DNA of 64,000 nucleotides, from NCBI GenBank assembly GCA_031308135.1, contig JAHLJT010003048.1, forward strand, positions 124,001 to 188,000, written 5' to 3'. Under the pieces are notes generated by a model. The model was not told the origin of the DNA and did not search any database. It saw only the letters and a list, made by a program, of their open reading frames with translations. Position numbers and translations under genes: made by a program. Shown here piece after piece: positions 23,320 to 36,806 of the stretch. Origin of the DNA: Acheta domesticus (lineage: Eukaryota > Arthropoda > Insecta > Orthoptera > Gryllidae). Every line of letters begins with the position of its first letter. Positions within the stretch are counted from its first letter, which is position 1.

Positions 23320-24845
23320 TATTTGTTACATCATGGGTTGCAAAATTATTGTAGGTAAGTGAATTCCATTTGTGTTACCAGTCCAATATTTTTTAACTGT
23401 TTTATAAGAGAATTTTTCACATTTAGATATGCATTGTTGCTAATGATCATTAACCTAAGATTGTAATAAATATAATTATATTTTATAAAGTTATTACTTG
23501 TTTGTAGGAGGGTGTAATCTCAGTTGCAGTGTCATAAAGACATGCAAAAATATAATACAAAAACATCTGAAGTTCACGTGCAAAGAATGTTTTCTCTCAC
23601 TGGAATTAATACATTTGCTAAAAATTTTACTGCAATAAAAATCTACGAGAGTTCAAATTCATGGGTATCCATAGAAATGTCTAATAATTTATTTATTATT
23701 TGTACGGTTTAATACACTATGAAAATATCTATTATTTATAATGTAATTATTATACTCTTCATCTCTGATTACGAAATGCTTTAAGGAATACTTATTGAAC
23801 AATCCGTAATTATTGTTTACAAAATTTCCTCCTCCACTGTTGATTCACCTTAAAGTGTGGACTAAAATTAAACTTCTGAAAAATGTTACTGTCGTATGAA
23901 CTGCAAAGCATCATTAGGTATTTTAATTTCTTTTTGTGTTGGCAATTGTTGTTGCCAACATTACCAGAATAGCCTCATATATATCGTAATATTGGGAATA
24001 GTGACAAGTTTTTGATACAGGTTTGCAACAAAAAAAATGACGACTTTTGGAGATTCCGCCAACACGTCACCGGAGCAAATGCACTGTGATCGTTAGTCAT
24101 TATTTCGAGTGACTTGTTTCCATAATTCTACATTTGTTTTATTTTAGTTATTTCACATCTTGTAGTGCTCTCAGTGAAAACACTTATTATTTCAATACTT
24201 ATCTCAGCTACTATTTAGTCTGTTCATCAATTATTTTGGTTTTGGTATTTTAGTTAAAGGTTCGAACAATTCTTTTTTTTTTATAGAATATTAATTTATT
24301 ACTTGCTATGTTTCATTATATTGAGTTATTTTAAGTTAGGAATGGCTCAACTCAAGACATATACACCTGTTCTTGGGTAAAAATCACATGAATTCAAAAT
24401 TATTTTCAATTGAAATAAACACTGCCAATTATGGAAAGAATTCATGGATGAAGGAACTCATCTCACTCACATCTTTGATACATCATGAGTGGCAAAATTA
24501 TTGGAGGTAAGTGAATTCCATTTGTGCTACCAGTTCTATATTTTTAAACTTTATAAGAGAACATTCCATACTTATTTTGTTGCTAATGATCATTAACATA
24601 AAATTGTGATAAACATAATCATATTTATAAAGTTATTATGTGTTTATAGGTGGGTGTGACCTCAGTTGCAGTATCATACGGATGTGCAAAAATAAAACAA
24701 AAACATCTCAGCCCACCTGAAAAGGAAGTTCTGTCACTTGAATTAACACATTTACTAAGAATGCTACTGCAATTAAATACTGGAAAAGTTTAAGATCAGG
24801 GTATCCACAGAAATGTCTAATAATTTATTTATTATTAGAATATTT
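23320..24845 (+). repeat. Direct duplication of about 390 bp with conserved splice-like signals
   Basis: The segments at about 23,330-23,720 and 24,480-24,845 align over most of their length. Both have ATCATG, AAAATTATTG, a GGTAAGTGAATTCCATTTGT block and about 150 bp later a GTTTRTAGG.GGGTGT.A.CTCAGTTGCAGT block. The GTAAGTG and TTTRTAG/G positions look like an intron of about 160-170 bp. Joining the flanks gives only a short Cys-containing frame in each copy, interrupted by stops, so I do not call a gene. The two copies start about 1,150 bp apart. Confidence 0.65.
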
Positions 24846-27800
24846 ATTTTCTATCTATTTATTTATTATTAAAATATTATTAAACGACCTTTTTATGAGG
24901 ATAGTATTTTGATAGTCAATTGATTCAATAAACTATTTTTTGTATAGTGCTTCTTGTTACTATAAGTCTCCAAATGACACATGGATACATTTATGTTAGA
25001 AGAAATTAGACCAACAGAGGAAGTATCTGTCAGGTAAGAATGAACTTCGTTATTCGTTATATCTCGTTGCTAATGTTACTCATTTTATTAAAATTCTTAC
25101 ATTACTTTGTTTTTGATACTTGCAAATGTTATTAACACAAGAAATACTAATTCATTGTTAGGATTAATATTTTAAATAAGTAATTAACACAGAAGAGATC
25201 ACTTTTAAGGTTATATTTTTATTCGCACAAAATACTTGTCAATTCTATTACTTGAAAACCAAGTCTTATTTCAAATAATACTGCACTCAATTCACGCTTG
25301 TTTACGGATCAGATATATCACTCTAATGAAAGACGAGACAGAAGGATTATCGCATAACAAAAATTACATACATTGCAGAGAAGTCTGACCTGGACGCATA
25401 TTAGCATTCTTTACCTTCATTTGGAACCAGAAAAAAATGATGGTCCTTGATTGACTTGTGAAAATTGTCAACGCGGCAGATTCAAATAAAATTTACAGGT
25501 GTAAGCAAAGAGTTAACCATGGTTATGTTTTAATATTGTATTTTCTTTGATCAGCCAACCAAAACCGTAGTCTAAAAATTTTGCCAATAGTTTGTTCTTT
25601 CCATAAAAGATCTACATAAATCTTCTTTGCTATGCTAGCATATCATTTTCCACAAGATCATCAAAGAAGTGGTCTAATCATTAAATTTTTTTTTTTCACA
25701 TTTCAGCCCCCCCCCCCCCTTTTTGGGCCCCTCATTTATACAACCGAGTTTCAGATGAGTATGTGGATATGGGCTATGACCTATTAAAAAATATTTACTA
25801 ATTTTTTAAAATGAATTATTGACTTGGGTTTTATTTTTGATTACAAGTTTTGTCTAATGGAAATATTAATATTTTGTTTTATTTAACAGCGGGGTAATTG
25901 CCTTAGATATTTTTTGCATGTTACAGCATGATACTCCTTATATTTAACATTTTGAAATTTTAATAAATGTGCTTCGTTGTCTTTGCTAGTATTTGTATGT
26001 TACAAATGTTTTATGTTGCATGTGAATAATTGTTTTCAATGTAATTTATTTCCTCTACTTCATTAGTTTGCTTATTTCATTGTCTTTATTTTACTGCAGG
26101 ACATTTAACTGATTTTTACTGATGTACTACCAATCATTTTATGCTTTGTATTTGATTAGAACATATGGCTTTTTTATTTTACTATTACCAACAATAGTTT
26201 TCTATTTTACTTTTTCTTTATTAGTGTTACCATTTATTGTATTTAGATACTGACACTAGGGTTGAACATTTTTTTACTTGTTAATATTTAAGCATGCACT
26301 TCCACATATCTAAGTCTGATTGTAAAACAGATATTCTTGAATAATGACTTTTGTATAAATAATGTATTCACAGCATTGACCTCTTTTAAAACAAGTTTGG
26401 CTTCATCAATCTCATTGACATTTTCTGTCAGTAAGTTACAACAAACAAAGTAATCATAATATAAATGATTGCTTATACACAACCTGATAACAACGGGCTA
26501 AAAAATATGTACAGAAGTTTTGGAAAAATTGCTTATTTGGTTTGTGTTGTATAATTTGGAGTACTATTATAATTATCGATTTTTGCGAATATAACCTAGT
26601 GATGTTGTAAACCTTTACATAAAAACAAACAACAATAATTTTTTGTAATCAATAGAATTTTGAATACCACCAATCAGTTACCTGAGCATATTTGGCTATT
26701 GAACCCTAATTTATCCCCTGATCACCATTAACTCCCCCTAACATTTCATCGACCTCCAAGGATTGATACCAACCTCACTGGGAAACACCAATGTAAATTG
26801 TTTATTTCTATAATATCTTGTTTATATATTGGGGCGGTTTATGCTATAATTGTTGATTTGTAAAACAAAGGTAATTATAAACTTGAACTGTGATCACTGA
26901 ATTATCACAATAATCCTAATGTCCACCCCTATGGGGTGGTATATTGGAACACCATGAAGCTGTGTTGATTTTATGGTAGTATGTTAAAAATCAAGTTACT
27001 AGTTTATTGCATCTGGTTAAATTGTGAGATATCACCTGTGTTATTGATCTCATTGGGACTGACAACAGACTTCAAATATTAGTTCATTTGACTAAATGTT
27101 CATTGGTGGTAACAAAATTACTTTGTAACTAAACTGTTGTCATTGGATATTCTTTTTAGTATATGCTAGTTTTAAATTGGAAATGCATTTAGTGTGTGTG
27201 GGTGGGCTTTTCTTTTCTTTTCTCTTCTAATATTATTACTTAATATTATTTAATATTTTACTTATTAGTACATAGCACAGTAGTAAAGTTTATAATTCTT
27301 CTAGCCTTTGAAATATTTTCTTTATTTCTTAAATCTTTCTAGTGCTGCCAATCTTTCAACAATGCCTAATTGACCTTAGCATGGCTCATAACAAATTTCA
27401 TTTCTTTTATTACACACTCAAGTCAAATTAGTTAAAAAAGCAATGATTATACAAACATTAATGTTTCTTCAATAAAATATTACACACATTTAAGAAATAA
27501 GGAACTCATAGAAGACTACTCGAAACAAGGGTGCTCAATTGTATTAAATTGAATGTTTCAGAGCAGTAATGCACACAAATATAGATAATTCTTGAGTGAT
27601 AAAATACACACATGTAATAAACAATTTGTAAAAGTGAGTCAACCTTTGTCAGTCAACAGGAGTCTAATAGCAGAACAAATGTTCCCAACATAATATTTCT
27701 GTCATGTAAAAATTAAATACCTGCAAAAGTGCAAAAAATGTAATCAAACAAATTACAGACACTAAAATGAATGTACCATGTCAACTCTGAAATACAAACA

Positions 27801-27965
27801 GTTTTGTCACCTTGATCGAACAATTAGTGAAATGAACTGTTAATTGAAGTCTGTTTTCTGTTGTGTTTTGGCGTCATTCTACAAAAGGAGATCCTTCGGA
27901 ATCTATTTTTACACTTTTTAAAATTTAATTCTTGGTGCCCCCACTTCGCAATTTGCTCTTGTGCT
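24846..27965. other. Intergenic, AT-rich
   Basis: No gene recognised. Contains a C homopolymer near 25,707-25,720. Otherwise unremarkable AT-rich spacer. Confidence 0.4.
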
Positions 27966-28092
27966 CTAAATCAAATAGAACCTCCGACATTCAAAGTAAC
28001 ATTCAACTGACGCCTCAGGAGAGCCATGTAATGCTTTAATCCACTGTGGTTGGTTAGGTGCCGTCAAACTCATATTTTGAATAGCGCTGTGA
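27966..28092 (-). CDS. Possible terminal exon of an unidentified gene
   Basis: On the minus strand a strong acceptor (ATTTTCTTTCACAG ending at 28,092) is followed by an open frame of about 40 codons (beginning AIQNMSLTAP, ending CRRFYLI) to a stop at 27,966. Composition is more balanced than the flanks. No domain recognised and no upstream exon identified; chance occurrence is possible. Confidence 0.2.
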
Positions 28093-28854
28093 AAGAAAAT
28101 TATAAATAACGCATTGGAATAAAGAAAATTGTATTTTAATAATAGTTTTAAAATGTTCTTTAAATTTTGGGTCCGGTGAAAGAATGTGATTCTGCCCACA
28201 AATTCACGACAATTATTTCTCAATTAATGCCAGGCAATTATCTTATATTGGTTACATTTCTCTCAAAACTCTCTCACAATATTTGCTTCACTACCTATTG
28301 GGGAGGGACGTGTGTTGATTCTATCAGGACCCAACCAGCCTCGACTGTGGAAAGAGACTGACATTCCAATCGGTAGGTACTGAAAGGGGATTACCTGAAA
28401 AATGTCATAAAACCTTTTCTTTGAGTCAGTTGTATATACCCTGGCACTAGTTAAAACCCCAAGTTTTCGACTGCCCAGACCCTCTGCTAACTTCGGGAGG
28501 CCCTTTTTCTGACTTGTTTCGTTTTTATCTATTCTTCTTTAACCTTTAGTCGTTAGGAAAAAGTATCGACTGAATTTTAAAGGGGATAACATTACCCAAA
28601 TATTTCATACATAAAAAACATTTTTCAAAATCAATTACCAAGCACACTATATATTATAAAAACAACAAACAAACTTTTTTCAATCCTTTAAAATGTGTGC
28701 AAAAATACTGATGTTTGTGAAATTATAAGCAACCTATAATAAATATAATAGTTTTAATATGTAATACTACCAGTCATCTCATCGCGAGTGTAAACATTGC
28801 CTAATCAATGTACCCATTACCAAAAACCTTAATATACAAAAAAAGGATTGATAT
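28093..28854. other. Intergenic
   Basis: No gene or repeat recognised. Confidence 0.35.
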
Positions 28855-30145
28855 ATCTATGTGTGTGTTTGTCTTCCAGCTTAACTCTTAAACGTGGAAA
28901 CAGTGTCATTTGAACAAAAATTGGTATATATTATTTGTGGGTAATTACAATGGGAAGAATAATACACTAGGGGTAAGATAGTCCTAAAGGTGTACGTGGG
29001 AAGGGAATATTACAAACAAAACCATTATGCAACCCGCAATGCACATGCCGCATATAATGTGCTGTGAGCGGGCACAGTGACCATGTCTGGCCTAATTGCT
29101 TAATGGACTATTATCATAAATAAATACACCTAAATTTTTAAACAAAAAAAATTCCTGCTTTTGTGTATTTGTTTCTAAACATTATATTATTCCACAAAGA
29201 AATTCCGAACAGAACTAAAAAGCTGTAGATTGAAACGCGGGGGTGGGACCGCGTAGCCACCTGATTCCTTGAGTTTCCTTGCGTTTTGTTATTTCAGTTG
29301 TTGTGTTTTAGTACACTTGGTGAATGATTGTTTATACAAGTTTTTTTAAAATATTTTTTAGCAAATTATTGAAAAAATCTTTCACGGATCACTTAAGCGA
29401 GGGCCTGGAGAGAGTTGCTTCAGCTGCCCCACAGCCTGGGTGCCCCTGGTCCTGCATTGTTGCAATGTTTGTTCCTATAACATAACTCTCAAAGAGGGAA
29501 CAATGTTTTAAGTACCATTAGAATTTACTTCAACTTGGGATTAAAAACATAAGATAAGAGGTTTCAAAATTAATAAGAAAAATTGCCCATCAACAGTTTG
29601 CATAAATAATGGTGCAATTTATAATTAATAGTGTTTGTCAAAAAAAACTACGATAGTAAATACACCAATCTGATAATCATGAAGTGATTCGATCCTGATA
29701 AAGGTGAAGCTATCAATCTACTGATTTTTCTAACAGTATTAGCTTCTATGAAGACATTTATTTCTAGAATAACGGAAATTCTCACTCATCAAAATCATTC
29801 TCATATAACCGAGAAGATATGCTTTTTTCTTCTTACTTTTAGTTGGATGCGATACATTTACGCAGCGTAGATGATGGAAGGAAATATTCTGCAGTGGACA
29901 CAGTATGAAATATTCCATGTAATCTGACAGAAACTACAACAAAACATATTGCTGAAGTTTAATCATTAATGGCTCTGTTTGTAAATGTCACTCTTTTCCT
30001 ACCCACCGTTCGAGACGTATCTTACCCCCCATGTATTCCTTTTCACACTTAATTGCCCAGTAATAACTTCCATCAAGTTTTGTTGAAATGTCATTGTTGC
30101 CGTGATGAAGAGTTAAGTCGGAACATGAACACATATATACTTAAT
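28855..30145. mobile_element. Putative element with inverted ends of about 140 bp
   Basis: Sequence from about 28,855 to 29,000 (ATATCTATGTGTGTGTTTGT, CTTAACTCTTAAACG, AACAGTGTCATTTGAACAAA, GGTAATTACAATGGGAAG, GGGGTAAGATAGTC) is repeated, diverged and inverted at about 30,005-30,145. The 1 kb between the arms has no gene I recognise. This may be a decayed non-autonomous DNA transposon, or two inverted copies of one repeat. Confidence 0.5.
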
Positions 30146-32306
30146 CAATTTTTTATGGTATATTACTATTTTTAGCAATGTGTATATTTATGAGGCAATG
30201 TTTACACTGATGATGAGATCACATAAAATAACTATTTGATTTATTATAGGTTGATCATTATCATACAAATATAAGTATTTTGGAAGATATTTGTGAGAAT
30301 TGAAAAACAGTGTATTTTCGAAAACCTGTAGCATGATAGTTAAAAAGAATTTTAAACTTCTTTTCACACCCCCTTTTATTCTCCTCTAAATTACATCAAA
30401 AACAACGGTGTACAGGTTTTTCCTGCCCGAATCTAGAATACCACATTACAATTTATTATTTGTTATTTTTCAACCACTTTATCAAACTGAGTGGTTCTCT
30501 CAATTACAATTACTGGTATTGAAAGAATTCTGCCATTACTAATTACATCCTATGAAATTTAGATTGACAGCTGTCTTTCAGTATAGCAGTGTACGTCTTC
30601 GCAAATGACGTTTATGACCTTTCAAGTCTACAATAGCAACTTCAGTCTTACAAATAAGCGATTAGTTGGCATGACGAACAGGCTGCGATGACACTGGAAA
30701 TTTTGAAAAAATAACTCTCTATAATAAGATGCTTCTTAAGTCAAAGACATTAAGGAATTAGTCCTTGTTAATACAATAAACAACACATGTTATGCTCATT
30801 ACGACATGAAATGTGTTTTATAAATATTTTCTAAAGCTAATATTTATGGTGGAATAAGCCAAGGATATCACTAAACCCTATCAAAAATCAAAACAGATCA
30901 TTAAATTGTGAATCTAAAAGAGACATTTATTCACGATTTATATTTAAAAGAAAATTAACTTTGCTCACCGATCAGCAAATCAAAACTCCTACTTTACAGA
31001 AACAATGCAAGAATGGTCAAGACTAATATTTTCACAATATTTTTTATGAAATCAAAATATATTTACTAATGGCAAAAGCAACAATCCCTGGTATTTCAAA
31101 AGTGGCATCCAAGTGTATGTAGCCAACAAATTAATTTACTTTTATTTAAAATTATTTTTTCTCAAAAACTTAAATTTACTACAAAATGCAAGTTGAAACA
31201 AAGGATATTTGTGCTGAGATATGCAGATCCTCATTCAAACTACACTCATCAATCATGTGATCCCACAAAATTAACTCTGTGTTACACTAAACCTTGGTGC
31301 ATATTTCAATCAATTAATTTAATGCCATTTAATTGTATTTTAACAGACGCCACAAAAAAATTGTAAATGAGTTTTTGTTGTAGAAAATATCATCGATGAA
31401 CAGTTTTGCAATTTGAACAAATTTTAAAGCTAAATCTACAATTGCAAGATTACATTCGGTATTTATCTATACATAAAGAGCATATGAGTATATGAGACAG
31501 TGGTGCGAGAAAGAAAATCTACCTCTGTTACCTAGAAGTACAACGAAACTCTCACTGCATTTGCCTAAAGTCAAAAGGCATAAAGAATAATCCCAAATCA
31601 GATGAGAATCAGTGACAGATTATTGAATACAACTTGTCTCAGATTTCAAATACTTAAACACTAGACTAACACTTCTTTAGCACACCTTAAAACGTCACAG
31701 ATCGTTCTTCTATCATTACTAAAAACTATATTTCAGAATTTCGATGATGTTCTTATTCGCATCGAGCAACAAAACATCAATAAAGCAAGGTTCTTTGTTA
31801 CAGGCGGTTAATTTACTGGATTTTCACTATAACATTAAGAGCCATTTTTATAACATTCAATTTAAATACAAATGAGCCTATTTAACGTTTCCATCTTAGA
31901 ATCCTCAATCAAGGTATTTAAGCAACATTCCAATCCTTTCCTCAACTCATTAAATATATGTGGACCTTCCTCAGTGGCATAGCTTCATTTGGTGTCAGTC
32001 GGGGCAAAACTAATGGTATCACCTTCCTAAATTAAATATAAATATATCTATTACAGAACAGTTTATACATTATTTAATCAAAATACAAGTATATTTGCAT
32101 ACGAAATTTATTTATTATATAAAAAATCTGCGTGTTTCTGAATAATTAGTTAACAAAGGTATGTTTTTTTTACTACAAAACTTTCTTCAAGATTAAAAGG
32201 CGGCAATCTTACCTACAATTTCATCAAAATCTACAATCTGCAATTATTAAAATTTTAATTAGTGTCGCCCCTAAAATGCTGTCAACCAGGGTGGACCGAC
32301 CCCCCT
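30146..32306. other. Intergenic, AT-rich
   Basis: No gene, RNA or repeat recognised in this 2.1 kb. Confidence 0.4.
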
Positions 32307-32443
32307 AAAAACCCCACTGACCTTGTTACATCAAAATTTGTTGCCCAGTTCTTCAGAAAAGAAAGAAAATCTCGGGAGAAACACAAGATCCTTTCTTCAC
32401 AAAATCTGACATTAATAAAATAGGATCAAATATTTAGGAACAG

Positions 32444-32489
<46 letters not shown>

Positions 32490-32603
32490 CTGACATTAAT
32501 ATATATCTGACTTTGTGAAGAAAGGATGTTGTGTTTCTCCCGAGATTTTCTTTCTTTTCTTAAGAACTGGGCAACAAATTTTGATGTAAGAAGGTCAGTG
32601 GGG

Positions 32604-32608
<5 letters not shown>
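32307..32608. repeat. Inverted repeat around a (TA)n core
   Basis: Arms of about 105 bp: AACCCCACTGACCTTGTTAC... at the left and its near-exact complement ending ...GTCAGTGGGGTTTTT at the right, surrounding a (TA)n run near 32,441-32,488. A second (TA)n run (about 32,608-32,668) follows directly. Such a structure can extrude as a cruciform and is hard to assemble. Confidence 0.8.
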
Positions 32609-32670
<62 letters not shown>

Positions 32671-32699
32671 TTTTTTTTTCTCTTAGAAATTGGCAAACC

Positions 32700-34028
32700 A
32701 GGTTTTCTTCATTCTGGGCTCGCAGGACAGAAAGCTTTAACTTATCTTCACAAAACTTAGAGGAACAATTTACAAGCAACGTAACCTAAGAATCCACAAT
32801 AATTCTGTTATAATGAATGTAAACTTAAATTTCAACTATTGATATTAATTTGTGAACCTATCTCTATCTTTTATTCATAATGAGAATTACACAGGTTTAC
32901 AATTAAAACATTATAGTCTGTAACTGACAAGGCATTTCGTAAACGAGTTACCAAAGGGTTTCCAAACTTTATTCTTGCATAATTTCCTGTAACAAGTTCT
33001 AATAATCTCTTGTTACTTTGTTTTCCAATGCTTCATTAGTGTTACACAGTGCTATGGTTATGCAGCGCTAAAAAAAAGCTTTATTTGAAAATAAATTGAA
33101 GAAAACAGGAAAAGTTTTCATCACAGTAGCTCATTCTAAGACCATCATTGACAGTTCTCCTATAGCATCAACAACTAATTGGAAATTTCTGTGAAACCTT
33201 CAATTTTCTCCTGCCCCAATTAGGAACTCAACATGGACAAATAAGCATTGAAAACTAACACAAACTATTACAATCACCTCTTCAATTCTGAAAAACCCTG
33301 CTCCAACATTATGGTTGCTACTTCTTCTAACCTCTTTCATGTCAAATTTTGTATTTCTTTCTGTTTACAACAAATCATTGATTAGATTGTGCTCCTAATA
33401 CTTTTATAAAATTATTACTAACAAATTCTAGGAAGGGTTAATGGTTGTTAGTCATTTATTTAAAAACTTCTAGTTACCCTGATCTTTTGGTACTTCATTG
33501 TTCTTTCCTTCAAGAGTGAAGCTTTGGCAAAGCAAGAGATTCTAATTATGTGACCAACCACCATCAGCTATTCCTAGAATTAATAGTGTGGTCTTGAATC
33601 CAAGGGCATTTACTCACAAAGCCATTCCAACAAAAATCTTCGCTCCCATTTGTAGATTCTTCTTTAACCTGGTCGTAATACAAAAAACATCTTGTAAGAG
33701 GATTCTCACCAATAACATACGCTGCACTTTAAACATACATTACTACTAAGTTAATTCAGTGCTCGTGAATTGTAATTATAAATTATAGGCCTTCGTAAAT
33801 ATTGCACAAATCACGTTTTCGCATTGTACCAAAAACATACTTACATTTTCTATTTTAATAATGCTTTCAGCTACAATATTTATATCTTCCATATTCACGG
33901 CCAGATCACAAATTAACGATCTGACTTCCCGTTAGCGACAAACGTACGAAACTCGTAGGAAAGTTCAAAATTCAAGGGATAAGGAAAGCCGAAAGATGCT
34001 GTGGTTGGGTCAAGTAGGTTATATGTAT
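32700..34028. other. Intergenic, AT-rich
   Basis: No gene recognised. Confidence 0.4.
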
Positions 34029-34285
34029 TATACTGCGATTTTTGTAGGAAGAGCTCTCAAGATAACTCAAATCCCATCTTCGCGATGGAATATGTCACGG
34101 CATTTCGTATCATTCACAGTCGTTCCGCTAGACTTCGCACGATCGCGACCGTATGAAGCAGTGCTTGCGATCATGCGACTTCTACCGGCAAGACCGAGAA
34201 AAGACGCGAAATGCCGTGACATATTCCATCGCGAAGATGGGATTTGAGTTATCTTGAGAGCTCTTCCTACAAAAATCGCAGTATA
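34029..34285 (+). mobile_element. Palindromic MITE P257, copy 1
   Basis: A 257 bp block whose outer arms of about 85-90 bp (TATACTGCGATTTTTGTAGG... and ...CTACAAAAATCGCAGTATA) are almost perfectly complementary, with an inner spacer of about 85 bp containing CGACTTCTACCGGCAAGACC. Non-coding; frames through it simply mirror each other. Copy 2 at 36,807 is exactly the same length. Confidence 0.88.
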
Positions 34286-36013
34286 TAACCAAATAGTATC
34301 AAGACCATCTTCAATTCTCAGACCTTCATGTAGAAAAAACATGGCCGCCGTATAGGTTGGGCGTACTTCGCTCACCAAGCAAGCACACGCGGGAAATTTG
34401 AATGTGTACAGCATTCAAAAATTTACTTGTGATAATTTCATTCTATGTTTACATTAACTGGATTTAATTACTAAGTTACTTATGAAGCTATTATACTTAC
34501 AGAAACAGTGCAGTTTACATTGTAGTCTGGAAATATCAAGATAGGTTGAATTTAAGAAGAAATACATTGCAGACTGGACACTGCATTTTAAAGGAAATAA
34601 GCTTGTGAGCAAAGCAAAAAAATATACAAAATTTAGGCGCACATGTGGATGATATTTTTTCCTCAATATCTATTGAATAAGAATGGGCATTCTGAAATAA
34701 AACAAGAGGATATATCTGAAGCGTTCCTATGTATTTTCAAAAATCTTTAGATGTAGCAATTTACATTTTGTATGAGCTCATAATAGAAATTCGTAGTAAT
34801 AATAATAATAATACATTTGTACAGTAGAAATTTAGTGCAAGTTCAATCATACTTTTATACACAGAAAATGATTGGCCTTTATTATTTAGGACAGCACATA
34901 GCAATAATTTGGCTAACAGAAAACTAATTTTTCTTCAGCATTTTTATTGAAGATCACTACATTTACAGCAACATTTTAGGAATTCATTTTATTCCCATCA
35001 CATATTACATTTGCTTTAGGAGTACACAGCCTAAGAAATCGTCAATGACTTGCCCTCAATTGCACAAAATGAATCAGAAGCACTTGAAAAAGTATTGAGT
35101 CAGAATAAAACATAATGCAACATTACGCAACATTTTTTCTGTGGTTTATAAGAACAATCAAAGGATATGCAAACACCTGACTTCCACATCAGTTAAACAG
35201 TACCTATTTAACCTCAATATTCATTTAGAAATAATCACAGGTACTAATATAGATCAGAGTATACAAAATACATTTCTTTACAGCAATAAAAAGAATAAAT
35301 GGTATCATCCAAAATAAAATTTCATTTGTGTTAAATAGCAACAGAAATCCTTATAAATTCACTTTCTTTTATTATCAGAGCTGAGATTTATATGGAGTAG
35401 CAAGTGCATATACATATACTTATAAAAAATGTTCAAAATATTGTCTAACCAGTTTCATAAATAGAAATTTACCATTACAACTTGATACATGGAGCAATAC
35501 CAGTATAATTACCTTTACATAAAAATATACAAGAGGTTAGTTTTCTACATTAGTTATAAAACATGAAGATATAAAACAAGGAAGATCATGTACCTAAAAA
35601 TTACAAAAGTATGTCCCACCTCTAAATATGGAAGTGAGTTACAAACCATTAAGAAAAAGGATTGGAGTCAGTTTTAGGCTGCTGAAATGCAGATTCTAAC
35701 AAGAGTGAAGAAATGTAGGTGAAAAGATAAAAAAAAGAATACATGCACATCAGGAAAGAATTTAACATTTTCTCATTGCAATAATGAACAGTATAGAACA
35801 TACTACCTAGAAAATGTTGATAAAATGAATGATATCCGATATCCAAAGGCTACGTCTTACACTCCAAGGTGAAGGGATGTGGAAACACACAGGAGCGGTG
35901 GAAAGATACTGAAAAGAGGCCTAAATTGTATTGTAATTTTCCTCACACAAGAGCAAGGGACAGTTTAACTGGTGAATTTCTGTAGCTTCAGTTTGTATCC
36001 TTTATCGCCAAGA
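34286..36013. other. Intergenic, AT-rich
   Basis: A 45 bp segment at about 34,296-34,335 (ATCAAGACCATCTTCAATTC...) reappears inverted at 37,067-37,100 next to the second P257 copy. Otherwise no gene recognised. Confidence 0.4.
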
Positions 36014-36594
36014 TTAGAGTTGTAAGATTTTTTTTCTTTTTACTCCAAGCTTTTTAGCTAATTCCTTTGAAGTATGCCTTTCATTTAAAACTTTATGATA
36101 ATTATTAATACAAATATTACTCAATACTTTTACAGATTTCTTTACTATTTTCATCAGGGTAACACCACATGTGCACTCTATCAATATCATTGACACTACT
36201 CTCATATATTTGAATACCTAATGTTATTACTGCATTTTGCTGGGTTTTTAATTTTAAAAATTATTTTTCAAAAGTGTGGCTTATTAAGGTCTGGAATAAA
36301 GCATAAATTGTTGCAGCTAATGTAATCATGAAAGATGAAGGACATTTCAACCCACCTCTATTCAGTTCTTTAAAAGACTCATACATTTCTATTTCACAAT
36401 CCGAATGCATTTCCTCATGCGATTGCAGCATGTGGTGACATTCATCACAGATTCTTTGTTTATCTAACACTAAAAGAACTTTCGTACTTGTATAGCTGGC
36501 AATACAGACAAGAATCTTTGGGAAACTGAAACGTAGAAGTGTCTGAAGTCTAGTAGTTCGATCTACATCCCGGCACACAACACAAGCGACCCAT
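36014..36594 (-). pseudogene. THAP/P-element-like transposase, internally collapsed
   Basis: Two ends of one transposase are joined. From 36,594 the minus strand reads MGRLCCVPGCRSNY, a stop, then TSDTSTFQFPKDS: the C2CH zinc-coordinating start and the FPKD motif of a THAP DNA-binding domain. About 100 bp later the frame is ICDECHHML...YESFKELNRGGLKCPS, then CTCGVTLMKIVKKSVKVLSN and SKELAKKLGVKRKK, which match the C-terminal region of P-element/THAP-type transposases (NRGGL block and basic tail). The whole GTP-binding/catalytic middle is missing and stops are present. It is a remnant, not a gene; the THAP assignment is firm, the P-like assignment is a good inference. Confidence 0.7.
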
Positions 36595-36806
36595 ATTTCA
36601 GTTTTGTGAAGGTCACTTTTCTGAAGAAAATATACTAAACAACTACTCACGATTAAGACTCAACCTTCACTTTCATAAATAAGCACACAATCTACTTATA
36701 ACACAGGTAATTATATACTCTCTGCACCTAACCACATGGAACACACGTGAAACACAGTCACTATCACCCAACCGGTACCGGCGCCATTTTGCCTGGTATC
36801 GATACC

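Noticed and set aside
32426..32789. Frames with poly(Tyr-Ile)
   Set aside because: Translation of (TA)n microsatellite DNA.
33996..34414. Mirrored frames of 83 and 115 codons at the palindromic MITE
   Set aside because: The two frames translate the same palindrome from each strand, so they reflect the inverted repeat and not a gene.
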